Assembly (NCBI RefSeq): GCF_020171745.1
Contig: NZ_JAIVAH010000007.1
Span: 124,001-188,000, forward strand
DNA: 64,000 nucleotides
From: Prescottella equi
GTDB taxonomy: Bacteria > Actinomycetota > Actinomycetes > Mycobacteriales > Mycobacteriaceae
Reading direction: 5' to 3'
A model generated the notes under the pieces. The model searched no databases. It had not been told where the DNA came from and was given only the letters and a program-made list of their open reading frames with translations. Positions 51,502 to 59,658 of this stretch are shown here, piece after piece (the stretch's first letter is position 1; the number at the start of each line of letters is the position of its first letter). Both the position numbers and the translations under genes were made by a program.

Positions 51502-51519
51502 TAGTTGAATCATCAACTA
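51502..51519. promoter_or_regulatory. Dyad operator upstream of first pirin gene
   Basis: TAGTTGAATCATCAACTA has perfect 7-base arms and a 4-base centre, 21 bases before the pirin start and immediately before its ribosome site. The form is typical of MarR or TetR operators, but no such gene adjoins it. Confidence 0.55.
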
Positions 51520-51539
51520 ACCGCTCGGAGGAGACCCGA

Positions 51540-52505
51540 ATGCCCGCCGTGACCGTCGACAACATCCTCGCGCTGCCGCGCATCGAAGCCGTGGATCCGA
51601 CCGCCGTGGACCGCCCCGTCCGGGGCATCGTCACCGCGCCCGTCGGCTACGAGGGCGAGGGCTTCCCCGTCCGCCGCGCCTTCGCCGGCATCGACCTCGC
51701 ACAGCTCGACCCGTTCATCCACATGGACCAGATGGGTGAGGTGAACTACGCCCCCGGCGAGCCCAAGGGCACCCCGTGGCACCCGCACCGCGGCTTCGAG
51801 ACCGTCACCTACATGATCGACGGGATCATGGAGCACCAGGACTCCAACGGCGGCGGCGGCATCATCGGCGGCGGCGACACCCAGTGGATGACCGCCGGTG
51901 GCGGCATCCTCCACATCGAGGCTCCGCCGGAGCACCTGGTGATGAGCGGCGGCCTGTTCCACGGCGTCCAGCTGTGGGTCAACCTGCCCAAGAGCAACAA
52001 GATGGCGGCGCCCCGCTACCAGGACATCACCGGCAGCAAGGTCGCCCTCGCGTCGAGCGCCGACGGCGGTGCCCTGATCCGCGTCATCGCCGGCGAGATC
52101 GCCGGGCACCAGGGCCCCGGATCGACGTACACCCCCATCGCGCTGTCGCACACGACCGTCGCACCGGGGGCGAGCGTGACGCTGCCGTGGAACCGCGACT
52201 TCAACGCCCTCGTCTACGTGCTCGCGGGCGACGGATTCGTCGGCGCCGAGAAGCGGCCGATCTCGTCGGGCCAGACCGCGGTGCTCGGCCGTGGCGACTC
52301 GATCACGATCGCGGCCGCCGACGTCCAGGACTCGCGCACCGAGTCGCTCGAGGTGTTCATCCTGGGCGGGCAGCCGATCCGCGAGCCCGTCGCGATGGCC
52401 GGCCCGTTCGTCATGAACACCAAGGCCGAGGTCATCCAGGCGTTCGAGGACTACCAGGCCGGCCGACTGGGCTCCATCCCGGCAGCCCACGAAACCCTGA
52501 ACTGA
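51540..52505 (+). CDS. Pirin-family protein, copy 1
   Basis: A 321-residue bicupin of the pirin family, cytosolic metal-binding proteins some of which act as quercetinases. The N-terminal cupin carries the metal site HPHRGFETVTYMIDGIMEHQDSNGGGGIIGGGDTQWMTAGGGILHIE, the C-terminal cupin LPWNRDFNALVYVLAGDGFVG. The ATG at 51540 follows GGAGGAG. A second, shorter pirin follows 205 bases downstream. In mycobacteria a pirin gene adjoins sigG; here the pirins lie 14 kb from sigG. The true substrate is unknown. Confidence 0.93.
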   Translation: MPAVTVDNILALPRIEAVDPTAVDRPVRGIVTAPVGYEGEGFPVRRAFAGIDLAQLDPFIHMDQMGEVNYAPGEPKGTPWHPHRGFETVTYMIDGIMEHQDSNGGGGIIGGGDTQWMTAGGGILHIEAPPEHLVMSGGLFHGVQLWVNLPKSNKMAAPRYQDITGSKVALASSADGGALIRVIAGEIAGHQGPGSTYTPIALSHTTVAPGASVTLPWNRDFNALVYVLAGDGFVGAEKRPISSGQTAVLGRGDSITIAAADVQDSRTESLEVFILGGQPIREPVAMAGPFVMNTKAEVIQAFEDYQAGRLGSIPAAHETLN

Positions 52506-52710
52506 ATGCCGTTGCCGGACAGTCGATCACATCGGTCGAACGACCGACCGATTGTGGTCGACTTCCGGCCCGACACTCGTCCGTGAACAGTCCGAGACCG
52601 AACCGACACCACTGATTCGGCGCCGACGGGTCCCAGTTCGTACCCTGGTGACTCGACAGCGCGAACGCCGTGGAGCAACTCCGACCGTGTCTGTCAGCGA
52701 GGAGGACCGC

Positions 52711-53475
52711 ATGCCAGCTCTCACCACCCCCCACGTCGACGTCCACCGCTCGGGCGACCGTCTCAAGACCCGGATCCCGTGGCTGGACTCCAAGCACTCC
52801 TTCTCGTTCGGGCAGCACTACGATCCGGACAACACCCACCACGGGCTGCTGCTCGTCAACAACGACGACATCGTCCAGCCGGGTCAGGGCTTCGACACCC
52901 ACCCCCACAAGGACATGGAGATCGTCACCTGGGTGCTGCGGGGGTCGCTGGTGCACCAGGACTCGATCGGACACTCGGGGGTCATCTACCCGGGTCTCGC
53001 GCAGCGAATGAGCGCGGGCACCGGCATCCTGCACTCCGAGAAGAACGACTCGTGGCGGGTGCAGGGTGACGAGCACGAGGAGCCCGTGCACTTCGTGCAG
53101 ATGTGGGTCGTGCCCGACGAGCCGGGCATCACCCCCGGCTACGAACAGCTCGAGATCGACGCCGAACTCCTCGCCGGCGGGCTGGTCCCGGTCGCGTCGG
53201 GCATGCCGCAGCACCGTGACCACGCGGCCATCCGGATCAAGAACAAGTACGCGTCGCTGCACGCCGCCCGCCTGCAGCCGGGCAAGGCTGTCCGCATCCC
53301 CGAGGCGCCGTTCGTGCACGTGTTCGTCGCACAGGGCACCGCGGAGATGGAGGGCGTCGGAACCCTGTACGAGGGCGACGCGGTCCGGCTCAGCGCGTCC
53401 GGCGGACAGCAGATCACCAGCGAGACCGGTGCCGAGATCCTCGTCTGGGAGATGCACGCGCGTCTCGGCGGGTGA
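52711..53475 (+). CDS. Pirin-family protein, copy 2 (YhhW-like)
   Basis: A 254-residue pirin of the shorter YhhW type. It opens with LKTRIPWLDSKHSFSFGQHYDPDNTHHGLLLVNND; the metal-binding segment is FDTHPHKDMEIVTWVLRGSLVHQDSIGHSGVIYPGLAQRMSAGTGILHSE-like (residues about 55-110); and the C-terminal cupin reads FVHVFVAQGTAEMEG. E. coli YhhW has quercetinase activity. The ATG at 52711 follows GGAGGA. It is only distantly related to the first pirin, so the pair is not a recent duplicate. Confidence 0.93.
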   Translation: MPALTTPHVDVHRSGDRLKTRIPWLDSKHSFSFGQHYDPDNTHHGLLLVNNDDIVQPGQGFDTHPHKDMEIVTWVLRGSLVHQDSIGHSGVIYPGLAQRMSAGTGILHSEKNDSWRVQGDEHEEPVHFVQMWVVPDEPGITPGYEQLEIDAELLAGGLVPVASGMPQHRDHAAIRIKNKYASLHAARLQPGKAVRIPEAPFVHVFVAQGTAEMEGVGTLYEGDAVRLSASGGQQITSETGAEILVWEMHARLGG

Positions 53476-53519
53476 GAATCACCCATTGCCGGGTCGGCTT
53501 CGCCTGCTAGCCAGGAAGC

Positions 53520-54431
53520 ATGACTTCGGTATCGGTCGCACCACGCGGCATCGACCCGCTCAACACCGTGATGGGTGTGCGCACCCTCGCGATGAACGCC
53601 GCGGGTGCACGCTTCGAGCAGTCCGTCGGCCCGCGGTTCCACGACCACCGCGGGCTGACGACGCTCGGATCGGTGGGCGTCGTCGCCGACGACGCGGTCG
53701 CCGGGGCGTTCTACGCAGCCGTTCCGGCGGGCAGCCGCACCGTCGTCTCGCAGTTGGTCGTGACGGCCGCGGCGCCGCTGCCGCGAACCGGCGACGTGAC
53801 CGCGTCCGCCTCCGCGACGCACCTCGATCTCGACAGCGGCACCGGCGTCACCAGCGGCGATATCCGCAACCCGGACGGCCGGATCGCCGCGCTGCTGCGG
53901 GCGCGCAGCTTCATCGTCTCCCGGCCGTCGCAGGTCGACGTGCACTACGGCCCGGCCGCCGACCTCGTGGTCCCCGAACCCGAGGCCTCGACGTCGCCGG
54001 ACGAACTCGCGACGCTGCCGGGACTCGCGATCGTCGCGGGGATCGCCGGCGGCAGCGTGCGCCGGGGACCGCTCGCCGGTCTCGTCGACCTGACGGTGGA
54101 GACGTCGGCGCGTGGCGCCGTCACCGCCCGCATGACGCCCGGGTCCTGGATGAGCAACGAGATCGGCACGGTGCAGGGCGGCGTCCTCCTCACGGTCGCC
54201 GACCTCGCCGCTGGGCTCGCGGCGCAGACCCTCACCGAGCCGGGCCGCTCGTTCCGGATCCTCGACGCGCACCTCGACCTCGTCCGATCCCCCGCCGTCG
54301 ACGGTCCCCCGATCCGGGTCGAGTCCGAGGTCGTGCGGGCCGGTCGTCGGCTCGCCCTGATCGAGACACGATTGTTCGGCGCGGACGGCGGACTGCTCGT
54401 GTCCGCCCGGGCGAGCGCGCAACTGGGATAG
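53520..54431 (+). CDS. Tandem-hotdog (PaaI/thioesterase-like) protein, copy 1
   Basis: A 303-residue protein of two hotdog domains. The second (residues about 165-300) has the PaaI-thioesterase pattern MSNEIGTVQGGVLLTVADLAAGLAAQTL; the first has the parallel block ARFEQSVGPRFHDHRGLTTLGSVGVVADDAVAGAFY. It would hydrolyse or bind acyl-CoA thioesters. The next gene, 39 bases downstream, encodes a paralogue of the same architecture, so this is a recent tandem duplication. No acyl carrier or CoA-ligase gene adjoins it. Confidence 0.85.
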   Translation: MTSVSVAPRGIDPLNTVMGVRTLAMNAAGARFEQSVGPRFHDHRGLTTLGSVGVVADDAVAGAFYAAVPAGSRTVVSQLVVTAAAPLPRTGDVTASASATHLDLDSGTGVTSGDIRNPDGRIAALLRARSFIVSRPSQVDVHYGPAADLVVPEPEASTSPDELATLPGLAIVAGIAGGSVRRGPLAGLVDLTVETSARGAVTARMTPGSWMSNEIGTVQGGVLLTVADLAAGLAAQTLTEPGRSFRILDAHLDLVRSPAVDGPPIRVESEVVRAGRRLALIETRLFGADGGLLVSARASAQLG

Positions 54432-54470
54432 CGGTTCGGTGGCCGCGGGCGGTGGTGGTACACAGGTGCA

Positions 54471-55394
54471 ATGACCCAGACTGCCGCCGATCCGAGCACC
54501 GCACCCGAGCTGGTCGACCGGCTCAACCTGTTCATGGGTGTCGGGGCGCGGGAGATCCGGCCCGGACACCTCGTGCTCGCGCAGGAGGTCGGCGCGCGCT
54601 TCCACGACCATCGCGGACAGACGATCCTCGGCTCGGTCGGTGTGCTCGCCGACGCGTGCCCGGGCGGCTCGCTGGGCAACTCGATCCCCGCCGACGCCGG
54701 CATGGTGCTGTCGCAGATCTCCGCGACGCTGGCCGCGCCGATGCCGACCCACGGAACTGTCGTCTCGACCGGCGACGTCGTGAACCTCGATCTCGACAGC
54801 GGCATCGGACTCGCGGCCGGCGCCATGCACGACGGCGACGGCACCACGGTCGCGGTCCTGCAGTCGCGCGGCGTCTTCGTCACGCGGCCCCGCGCGAACG
54901 CCGACGCGGTGTTGAGCGGTCAGCGCCTCCCGGTGCCCGCGCCCGAGCCGTGCGCCGCCCCGGACGAACTGGCCGGCCGCGGCGGCCTGGACATCGTCGA
55001 CGGCATCGCATCGGAGCGGATCGCGCGCGGCCCCCTCGCCGGGCTGCTCGACCTGCGCCTGGCGGACGTCGAACGCGGTTCGCTGACAGCGACATTCGCG
55101 CCGCAGGACTGGATGAGCAACTACCTGGGCTCGATCCAGGGCGGCATCCTGATCACCGCGGCCGACCTCGTGAACGGTCTCGTCGCGCAGACCCTCACCG
55201 CCGCCGATCAGCGATACCGGATCCTGGACCTGCGCATCGACTTCGTCCGCTCCCCCGCCACCGACGGCCCCGCCATCCGCGCGGAGGCCGAGGTCGTCCG
55301 GGCCGGACGCCGCCTCGCGCTGATCGAGTCCCGACTGCTCGACGCCTCCGGTCAGGTGCTCATCCGGGCCGCGGCGAGCGCACAGTTGTCCTGA
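54471..55394 (+). CDS. Tandem-hotdog (PaaI/thioesterase-like) protein, copy 2
   Basis: A 307-residue paralogue of the preceding gene, aligned over its full length: ARFHDHRGQTILGSVGVLADACPGGSLGNSI, VNLDLDSGIGLAAGAMHDGDG, WMSNYLGSIQGGILITAADLVNGLVAQTL and RILDLRIDFVRSPATDGPAIRAEAEVVRAGRRLALIESRL. It ends ten bases before the first intradiol dioxygenase gene, so the two may be co-transcribed. The pair may form a heterodimer; function is otherwise unknown. Confidence 0.85.
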   Translation: MTQTAADPSTAPELVDRLNLFMGVGAREIRPGHLVLAQEVGARFHDHRGQTILGSVGVLADACPGGSLGNSIPADAGMVLSQISATLAAPMPTHGTVVSTGDVVNLDLDSGIGLAAGAMHDGDGTTVAVLQSRGVFVTRPRANADAVLSGQRLPVPAPEPCAAPDELAGRGGLDIVDGIASERIARGPLAGLLDLRLADVERGSLTATFAPQDWMSNYLGSIQGGILITAADLVNGLVAQTLTAADQRYRILDLRIDFVRSPATDGPAIRAEAEVVRAGRRLALIESRLLDASGQVLIRAAASAQLS

Positions 55395-55404
55395 CGGACA
55401 CCGC

Positions 55405-56268
55405 ATGAACCGGGACGTGGAGCTGAGTCGGCTGCGGATCAGCCGACGACGGGCGCTGGCGCTGGGCGGCACCTTGACGCTCAGCGGCGTCCTGGCGGCC
55501 TGCGGCGGCGCGGATCCCGACGCCGCCCCGGCCGCGACCACCACCGCCGTCCCGAGCGACATCGAACCGCGCCTGCTCGCGCTGCTCGACGAGGCGCCGC
55601 GCTGCACGATGGCGGTGGAGGAGACGCAGGGCCCGTACTGGTTCGACGTCGACTCGATCCGTCGTGACATCCGCGAGGACCGTCCCGGCCTGCAACTGAA
55701 CCTCGCGTTGCGGGTGCAGGACGTGCGCAACTGCGGCCCCGGCGGCGACGCGCCCGCGGTCGCGAACGCGGTCGTCGAGATCTGGCACTGCGACGCGGGC
55801 GGGGTGTACTCCGGCTACGAGGCCGCGTCCGTCGCGGCGAACGGCGGCACCGAGGCGCCGGCGGTCGGTGGCGCGTCGTCGATCGTCACGATGTCCGACG
55901 GGTCGTACAGCCTCGACGACGGGCAGATCCCGACCACCGACGACGGCACCTACCTGCGCGGCGCGCAGACCACCGACGCCAACGGCATCGCCCAGTTCAC
56001 GACGATCTTCCCCGGCTGGTACACCGGCCGCACCGTGCACATCCACCTCAAGGTGCACATCGACCGCCGGACGGTGCTGACCACGCAGCTGTACCTCGAC
56101 GACGCGCTCAGCGACGACGTCTTCGCGAGCGTCTCCCCGTACACCGACCACCCCGGACGCGACACCCGCAACGACACCGACGTCATCTTCCACGACACCG
56201 GCCTCGTGGCGACCGTCCGCGAACCCGACCGGATCCTGGCCGCGATCAATCTGGGACTCGACGCCTGA
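55405..56268 (+). CDS. Exported intradiol ring-cleavage dioxygenase-like lipoprotein, copy 1
   Basis: A 287-residue member of the intradiol dioxygenase superfamily with an export signal. Twin arginines (ISRRRALALGG, residues 12-22) are followed by a hydrophobic stretch and a lipobox LAAC with Cys33, so it should be a Tat-exported lipoprotein on the outer face of the membrane. The non-haem iron ligands of the family are all visible: Tyr135 (CDAGGVYSGY), Tyr206 (FPGWYTGR), His212 and His214 (TVHIHLKV). The substrate is probably a catechol-like compound outside the cytoplasm. A paralogue follows 102 bases downstream. Confidence 0.9.
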   Translation: MNRDVELSRLRISRRRALALGGTLTLSGVLAACGGADPDAAPAATTTAVPSDIEPRLLALLDEAPRCTMAVEETQGPYWFDVDSIRRDIREDRPGLQLNLALRVQDVRNCGPGGDAPAVANAVVEIWHCDAGGVYSGYEAASVAANGGTEAPAVGGASSIVTMSDGSYSLDDGQIPTTDDGTYLRGAQTTDANGIAQFTTIFPGWYTGRTVHIHLKVHIDRRTVLTTQLYLDDALSDDVFASVSPYTDHPGRDTRNDTDVIFHDTGLVATVREPDRILAAINLGLDA

Positions 56269-56370
56269 GTTTCGGTTCCCAGGAAGCTCACAGCAGACGT
56301 CCAGCCGCACGCCAGCCCACTCGCCGACGATTGGTCGTATCGAATCATTCGTTGCGAGGAAGGATGTCGC

Positions 56371-57402
56371 GTGAACAAGGACGTGGAACTGAGTCGGCTG
56401 CGGATCAGCCGACGACGGGCGCTCGCACTGGGCGGAACCGTCAGCCTGAGCGGACTGCTCGCGGCGTGCAGTGGTGGCGGTAGTTCTTCGACGGCCACCA
56501 CGACGTCAGCGGCTGCGTCCTCGGCGTCCTCGGCGTCCTCTGCGTCGTCTGCAGGCGCCACCGGCACCGTCGACGAGCAACTGCTCGCGCTGCTCGACCA
56601 GGCCCCGCAGTGCGTCATGGCGGTCGAGGAGACGCAGGGGCCGTACTGGTTCGACGTCGACTCCATCCGCGGCGACATCCGCGAGGACCGTCCCGGGCTC
56701 GAACTGAACCTCGCGATGCGGGTGCAGGACCTGGTGAACTGCAGCGCCGACGGCAGCGCCGGCGCCGTCGCGAACGCGGTCGTCGAGATCTGGCACTGCG
56801 ACGCGGGCGGCGTCTACTCGGGGTTCGAGTCCGGGTCCGTCGCCGCGAACCAGGGCGGCGGCATGGGCGGACCCGGTGCCGGTGGCATGGGCGGACCCGG
56901 TGCCGGCGGCATGGGCCAGCCACCGCAGGGCGGCATGGGCGGTCCGCCGCCCGGCGGCACGCCTCCGGAGGGCATGGGTGGTCCGGGCGGAGGTGCTCCC
57001 GGCGGCATGGGCGGATCCGGCGAGACGTCGGACGGTTCGTACAGTGTCGGCGACCAGGAGGCGACCACCACCGACGATGGCACCTACCTGCGCGGCGCGC
57101 AGACCACCGACGCCGACGGCATCGTGCGGTTCACGACGATCTTCCCCGGCTGGTACACCGGCCGCACCGTGCACATCCACCTCAAGGTGCACGTCGACAA
57201 GAAGACTGTGCTCACCACGCAGTTGTACTTCGACGACACCCTCAACGACGAGGTCTTCTCCACCGTCTCGCCGTACACCGACCACACCGGTCGCGACACC
57301 CGCAACGACACCGACAGCATCTACGACGCGGCCGGCCTCATGGCGACGTCGCGGCAGCCGGATCGCCTGCTCGCGGCGATCAACCTGGGCATCGACGTCT
57401 GA
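56371..57402 (+). CDS. Exported intradiol dioxygenase-like lipoprotein with Gly-rich insert, copy 2
   Basis: A 343-residue paralogue of the preceding protein with the same first 22 residues apart from one (MNKDVELSRLRISRRRALAL). It has a Tat motif, lipobox LAACSGG and iron ligands Tyr149, Tyr262, His268 and His270. Two extra low-complexity segments set it apart: an Ala/Ser linker after the lipobox (SSASSASSASSA) and an insertion of about 50 residues (roughly 166-216) made of GGMGGPGAGGMGGPG-type repeats, placed between the first tyrosine and the other ligands. The GTG at 56371 follows GAGGAAGGA. The insert might span the wall or bind other molecules. A long hairpin follows. Confidence 0.9.
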   Translation: MNKDVELSRLRISRRRALALGGTVSLSGLLAACSGGGSSSTATTTSAAASSASSASSASSAGATGTVDEQLLALLDQAPQCVMAVEETQGPYWFDVDSIRGDIREDRPGLELNLAMRVQDLVNCSADGSAGAVANAVVEIWHCDAGGVYSGFESGSVAANQGGGMGGPGAGGMGGPGAGGMGQPPQGGMGGPPPGGTPPEGMGGPGGGAPGGMGGSGETSDGSYSVGDQEATTTDDGTYLRGAQTTDADGIVRFTTIFPGWYTGRTVHIHLKVHVDKKTVLTTQLYFDDTLNDEVFSTVSPYTDHTGRDTRNDTDSIYDAAGLMATSRQPDRLLAAINLGIDV

Positions 57403-57415
57403 CCCTGCCCCTGGT

Positions 57416-57470
57416 GTGGCCGAATGTCACATGCGTCCATTCGGAGTGAACGCATGTGACATTCGGCCAC
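57416..57470. terminator. Long hairpin terminator of the repeated palindromic family
   Basis: Perfect 21-base arms (57416-57436 and 57450-57470) around a 13-base loop, starting 13 bases after the dioxygenase stop. The right arm shares its core and flanking bases with the hairpin at 1878-1928, 55 kb away, so the two belong to one repeat family positioned after genes. Confidence 0.75.
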
Positions 57471-57526
57471 CGGGGTTGGTGCGCGAGGACCGGACGCCCC
57501 GACCGAGACGGTGTAAAGATGGAGCG

Positions 57527-59485
57527 ATGACGACTGCGCAGCATTCCGGCATCGACCTGACCCACATCGACGCGGGCACGCGCCCGCAGGACGACCTGTT
57601 CGTGCACGTCAACGGCAAATGGCTGGACGAGTACGAGATCCCGGCCGACCGCGCGGTGGACGGCGCGTTCCGCACGCTGTACGACAAGGCCGAGGAGGAC
57701 GTGAAGACGCTCATCCAGGAGGCGTCCGAGTCCGGTGCGGCGCACGGCACCGACGCGCAGAAGATCGGTGACCTGTACTCGAGCTTCATGGACGCCGACG
57801 CCGTCGAGGCCGCCGGGCTGTCCCCGATCGCCGACGAACTCGCGGCCGTCGCGAACGCCGGGAACCTGAGCGAACTGGCGGGCATCGTCGGACGCCTGCA
57901 GCGCACCGGTGTGGGCGGCGCGATCGGGCAGTACGTCGACACCGACGCCAAGAACTCGGCACGCTATCTGGTGCACTTCACGCAGTCCGGCATCGGCCTG
58001 CCCGACGAGTCGTACTACCGCGAGGACAACTACGCCCCGATCCGCGAGGCGTACGTCGCGCACATCCGGAAGATGTTCGATCTGGCCGGGATCGAGTACG
58101 ACGCGCAGCGCGTGTTCGATCTCGAGACGGCGATCGCGGCCGGCCACTGGGACGTCGTCAAGCGCCGCGACGCGGAGCTGAGCTACAACCTGGTGACCCT
58201 CGACGACCTGCACTCGCAATACGGCGGATTCGACTGGGATGCTTGGATTTCCGGCCTGCAGGCGACGCCGGAGCAGCTCGCCGAGATCGTGGTGCGTCAG
58301 CCCGGCTTCGTCGAGTCGTTCACCGAACTGTGGACGTCGCGTCCGATCGAGGACTGGAAGGCGTGGGCCACGTGGCGCGTCCTGCATTCGCGGGCGCCGT
58401 ACCTGACCGAGGCGATCGTCGCCGAGGACTTCGCGTTCTACGGCAAGACCCTCAGCGGCACCGAGGAGAACCGCGAACGCTGGAAGCGTGGCGTCTCGCT
58501 GGTGCAGGACCTGCTCGGTGAGGCCGTCGGCAAGCAGTACGTCGAGCGGCACTTCCCGCCGGAGTCCAAGGCGCGTATGCAGGTGCTGGTCGAGAACCTC
58601 CAGGAGGCGTACCGCCGCAACATCTCCGACCTGGAGTGGATGAGCCCGGAGACCCGGCAGGCGGCGCTGGCGAAGCTCGAGAAGTTCACCCCGAAGATCG
58701 GCTACCCGGACAAGTGGCGGGACTACTCGGCCGTCGAGATCGACCCGGCCGACCTGGTGGGCAACTACCGCAGCGGCTACGCCGCCGAGCACGACCGCGA
58801 CATCGCCAAGCTGGGCGGTCCGGTGGACCGCGACGAGTGGTTCATGACGCCGCAGACCGTCAACGCCTACTACAACCCGGGCATGAACGAAATCGTCTTC
58901 CCTGCAGCGATTCTGCAGCCCCCGTTCTTCGATCCCGAGGCCGACGACGCCGCCAACTACGGCGGCATCGGCGCGGTGATCGGCCACGAGATCGGGCACG
59001 GCTTCGACGATCAGGGCGCCAAGTACGACGGCGACGGCAACATGATCGACTGGTGGACCGACGACGACCGCACCGAGTTCGGCAAGCGGACCAAGGCACT
59101 CATCGAGCAGTACAACGACTTCGAGCCGATGGACCTGCCGGGTCATCACGTCAACGGCGAGTTCACGATCGGCGAGAACATCGGCGACCTGGGTGGCCTG
59201 TCGATCGCACTCGAGGCGTACCGCATCGCGACCGAGGGCAGCGAGGCTCCCGTGCTCGACGAGCTGAGCGGCCTGCAGCGCGTGTTCTTCGGCTGGGCGC
59301 AGGTGTGGCGGACCAAGGCGCGTAAGGAAGAAGCGATCCGACGCCTCGCCGTCGACCCGCACTCGCCGCCGGAGTTCCGCTGCAACGGCGTGATCCGCAA
59401 CCTCGACAGCTTCCACGACGCGTTCGGCGTCGAGCCGGGCGATGCGCTGTACCTGGAGCCGGAGAAGCGCGTCAAGATCTGGTGA
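57527..59485 (+). CDS. zmp1: Zinc metallopeptidase of the M13 (neprilysin) family, Zmp1-like
   Basis: A 652-residue M13 metallopeptidase that follows mycobacterial Zmp1 (Rv0198c) across its whole length. Catalytic zinc motif: VIGHEIGHGFDDQGA with His487, Glu488 and His491. The third ligand and catalytic aspartate are in GENIGDLGGLSIALEAY (Glu550, Asp554). Substrate-binding NAYYNPGMNEIVFPAAILQPPFFDPEAD precedes them, and the C-terminal SPPEFRCNGVIRNLDSFHDAFG is also conserved. There is no signal peptide or membrane anchor, as in Zmp1. The ATG at 57527 follows GGAGCG. In M. tuberculosis the enzyme affects inflammasome signalling; in a free-living relative the substrate is unknown. Confidence 0.95.
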   Translation: MTTAQHSGIDLTHIDAGTRPQDDLFVHVNGKWLDEYEIPADRAVDGAFRTLYDKAEEDVKTLIQEASESGAAHGTDAQKIGDLYSSFMDADAVEAAGLSPIADELAAVANAGNLSELAGIVGRLQRTGVGGAIGQYVDTDAKNSARYLVHFTQSGIGLPDESYYREDNYAPIREAYVAHIRKMFDLAGIEYDAQRVFDLETAIAAGHWDVVKRRDAELSYNLVTLDDLHSQYGGFDWDAWISGLQATPEQLAEIVVRQPGFVESFTELWTSRPIEDWKAWATWRVLHSRAPYLTEAIVAEDFAFYGKTLSGTEENRERWKRGVSLVQDLLGEAVGKQYVERHFPPESKARMQVLVENLQEAYRRNISDLEWMSPETRQAALAKLEKFTPKIGYPDKWRDYSAVEIDPADLVGNYRSGYAAEHDRDIAKLGGPVDRDEWFMTPQTVNAYYNPGMNEIVFPAAILQPPFFDPEADDAANYGGIGAVIGHEIGHGFDDQGAKYDGDGNMIDWWTDDDRTEFGKRTKALIEQYNDFEPMDLPGHHVNGEFTIGENIGDLGGLSIALEAYRIATEGSEAPVLDELSGLQRVFFGWAQVWRTKARKEEAIRRLAVDPHSPPEFRCNGVIRNLDSFHDAFGVEPGDALYLEPEKRVKIW

Positions 59486-59494
59486 TCTCCGACT

Positions 59495-59531
59495 GGGCGG
59501 TTCGCCGGTTTCCTTGACCGGCGAGCCGCCC
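59495..59531. terminator. Hairpin terminator after the M13 peptidase gene
   Basis: GGGCGGTTCGCCGGT (59495-59509) pairs with ACCGGCGAGCCGCCC (59517-59531) around a 7-base loop with one G-T pair, ten bases after the peptidase stop. The following 127 bases hold no feature that I can name before the permease start. Confidence 0.82.
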
Positions 59532-59658
59532 TGCGCGTGGCGGCACAGGAATTTAGGGAACCGAACCAACGCTGACACGCGAATCCGTCCGGGGCACCAT
59601 GGGAGACAGACCAGTTCGCTCCGATCCCGCAGTGCCCGACGGACGGTGAGGTGACACG

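Noticed and set aside
53066-55408. Very long open frames on both strands across the hotdog genes
   Set aside because: Both lack any domain and have extreme Arg/Pro/Gly content; the two hotdog proteins in the third frame are homologous to each other, which settles the coding frame.
56850-57010. Direct repeats of GGCATGGGCGGACCCGGTGC type, considered as a tandem-repeat or CRISPR-like array
   Set aside because: Repeats are in frame inside the second intradiol dioxygenase and encode a Gly/Met/Pro insert; there are no spacers and no cas genes.
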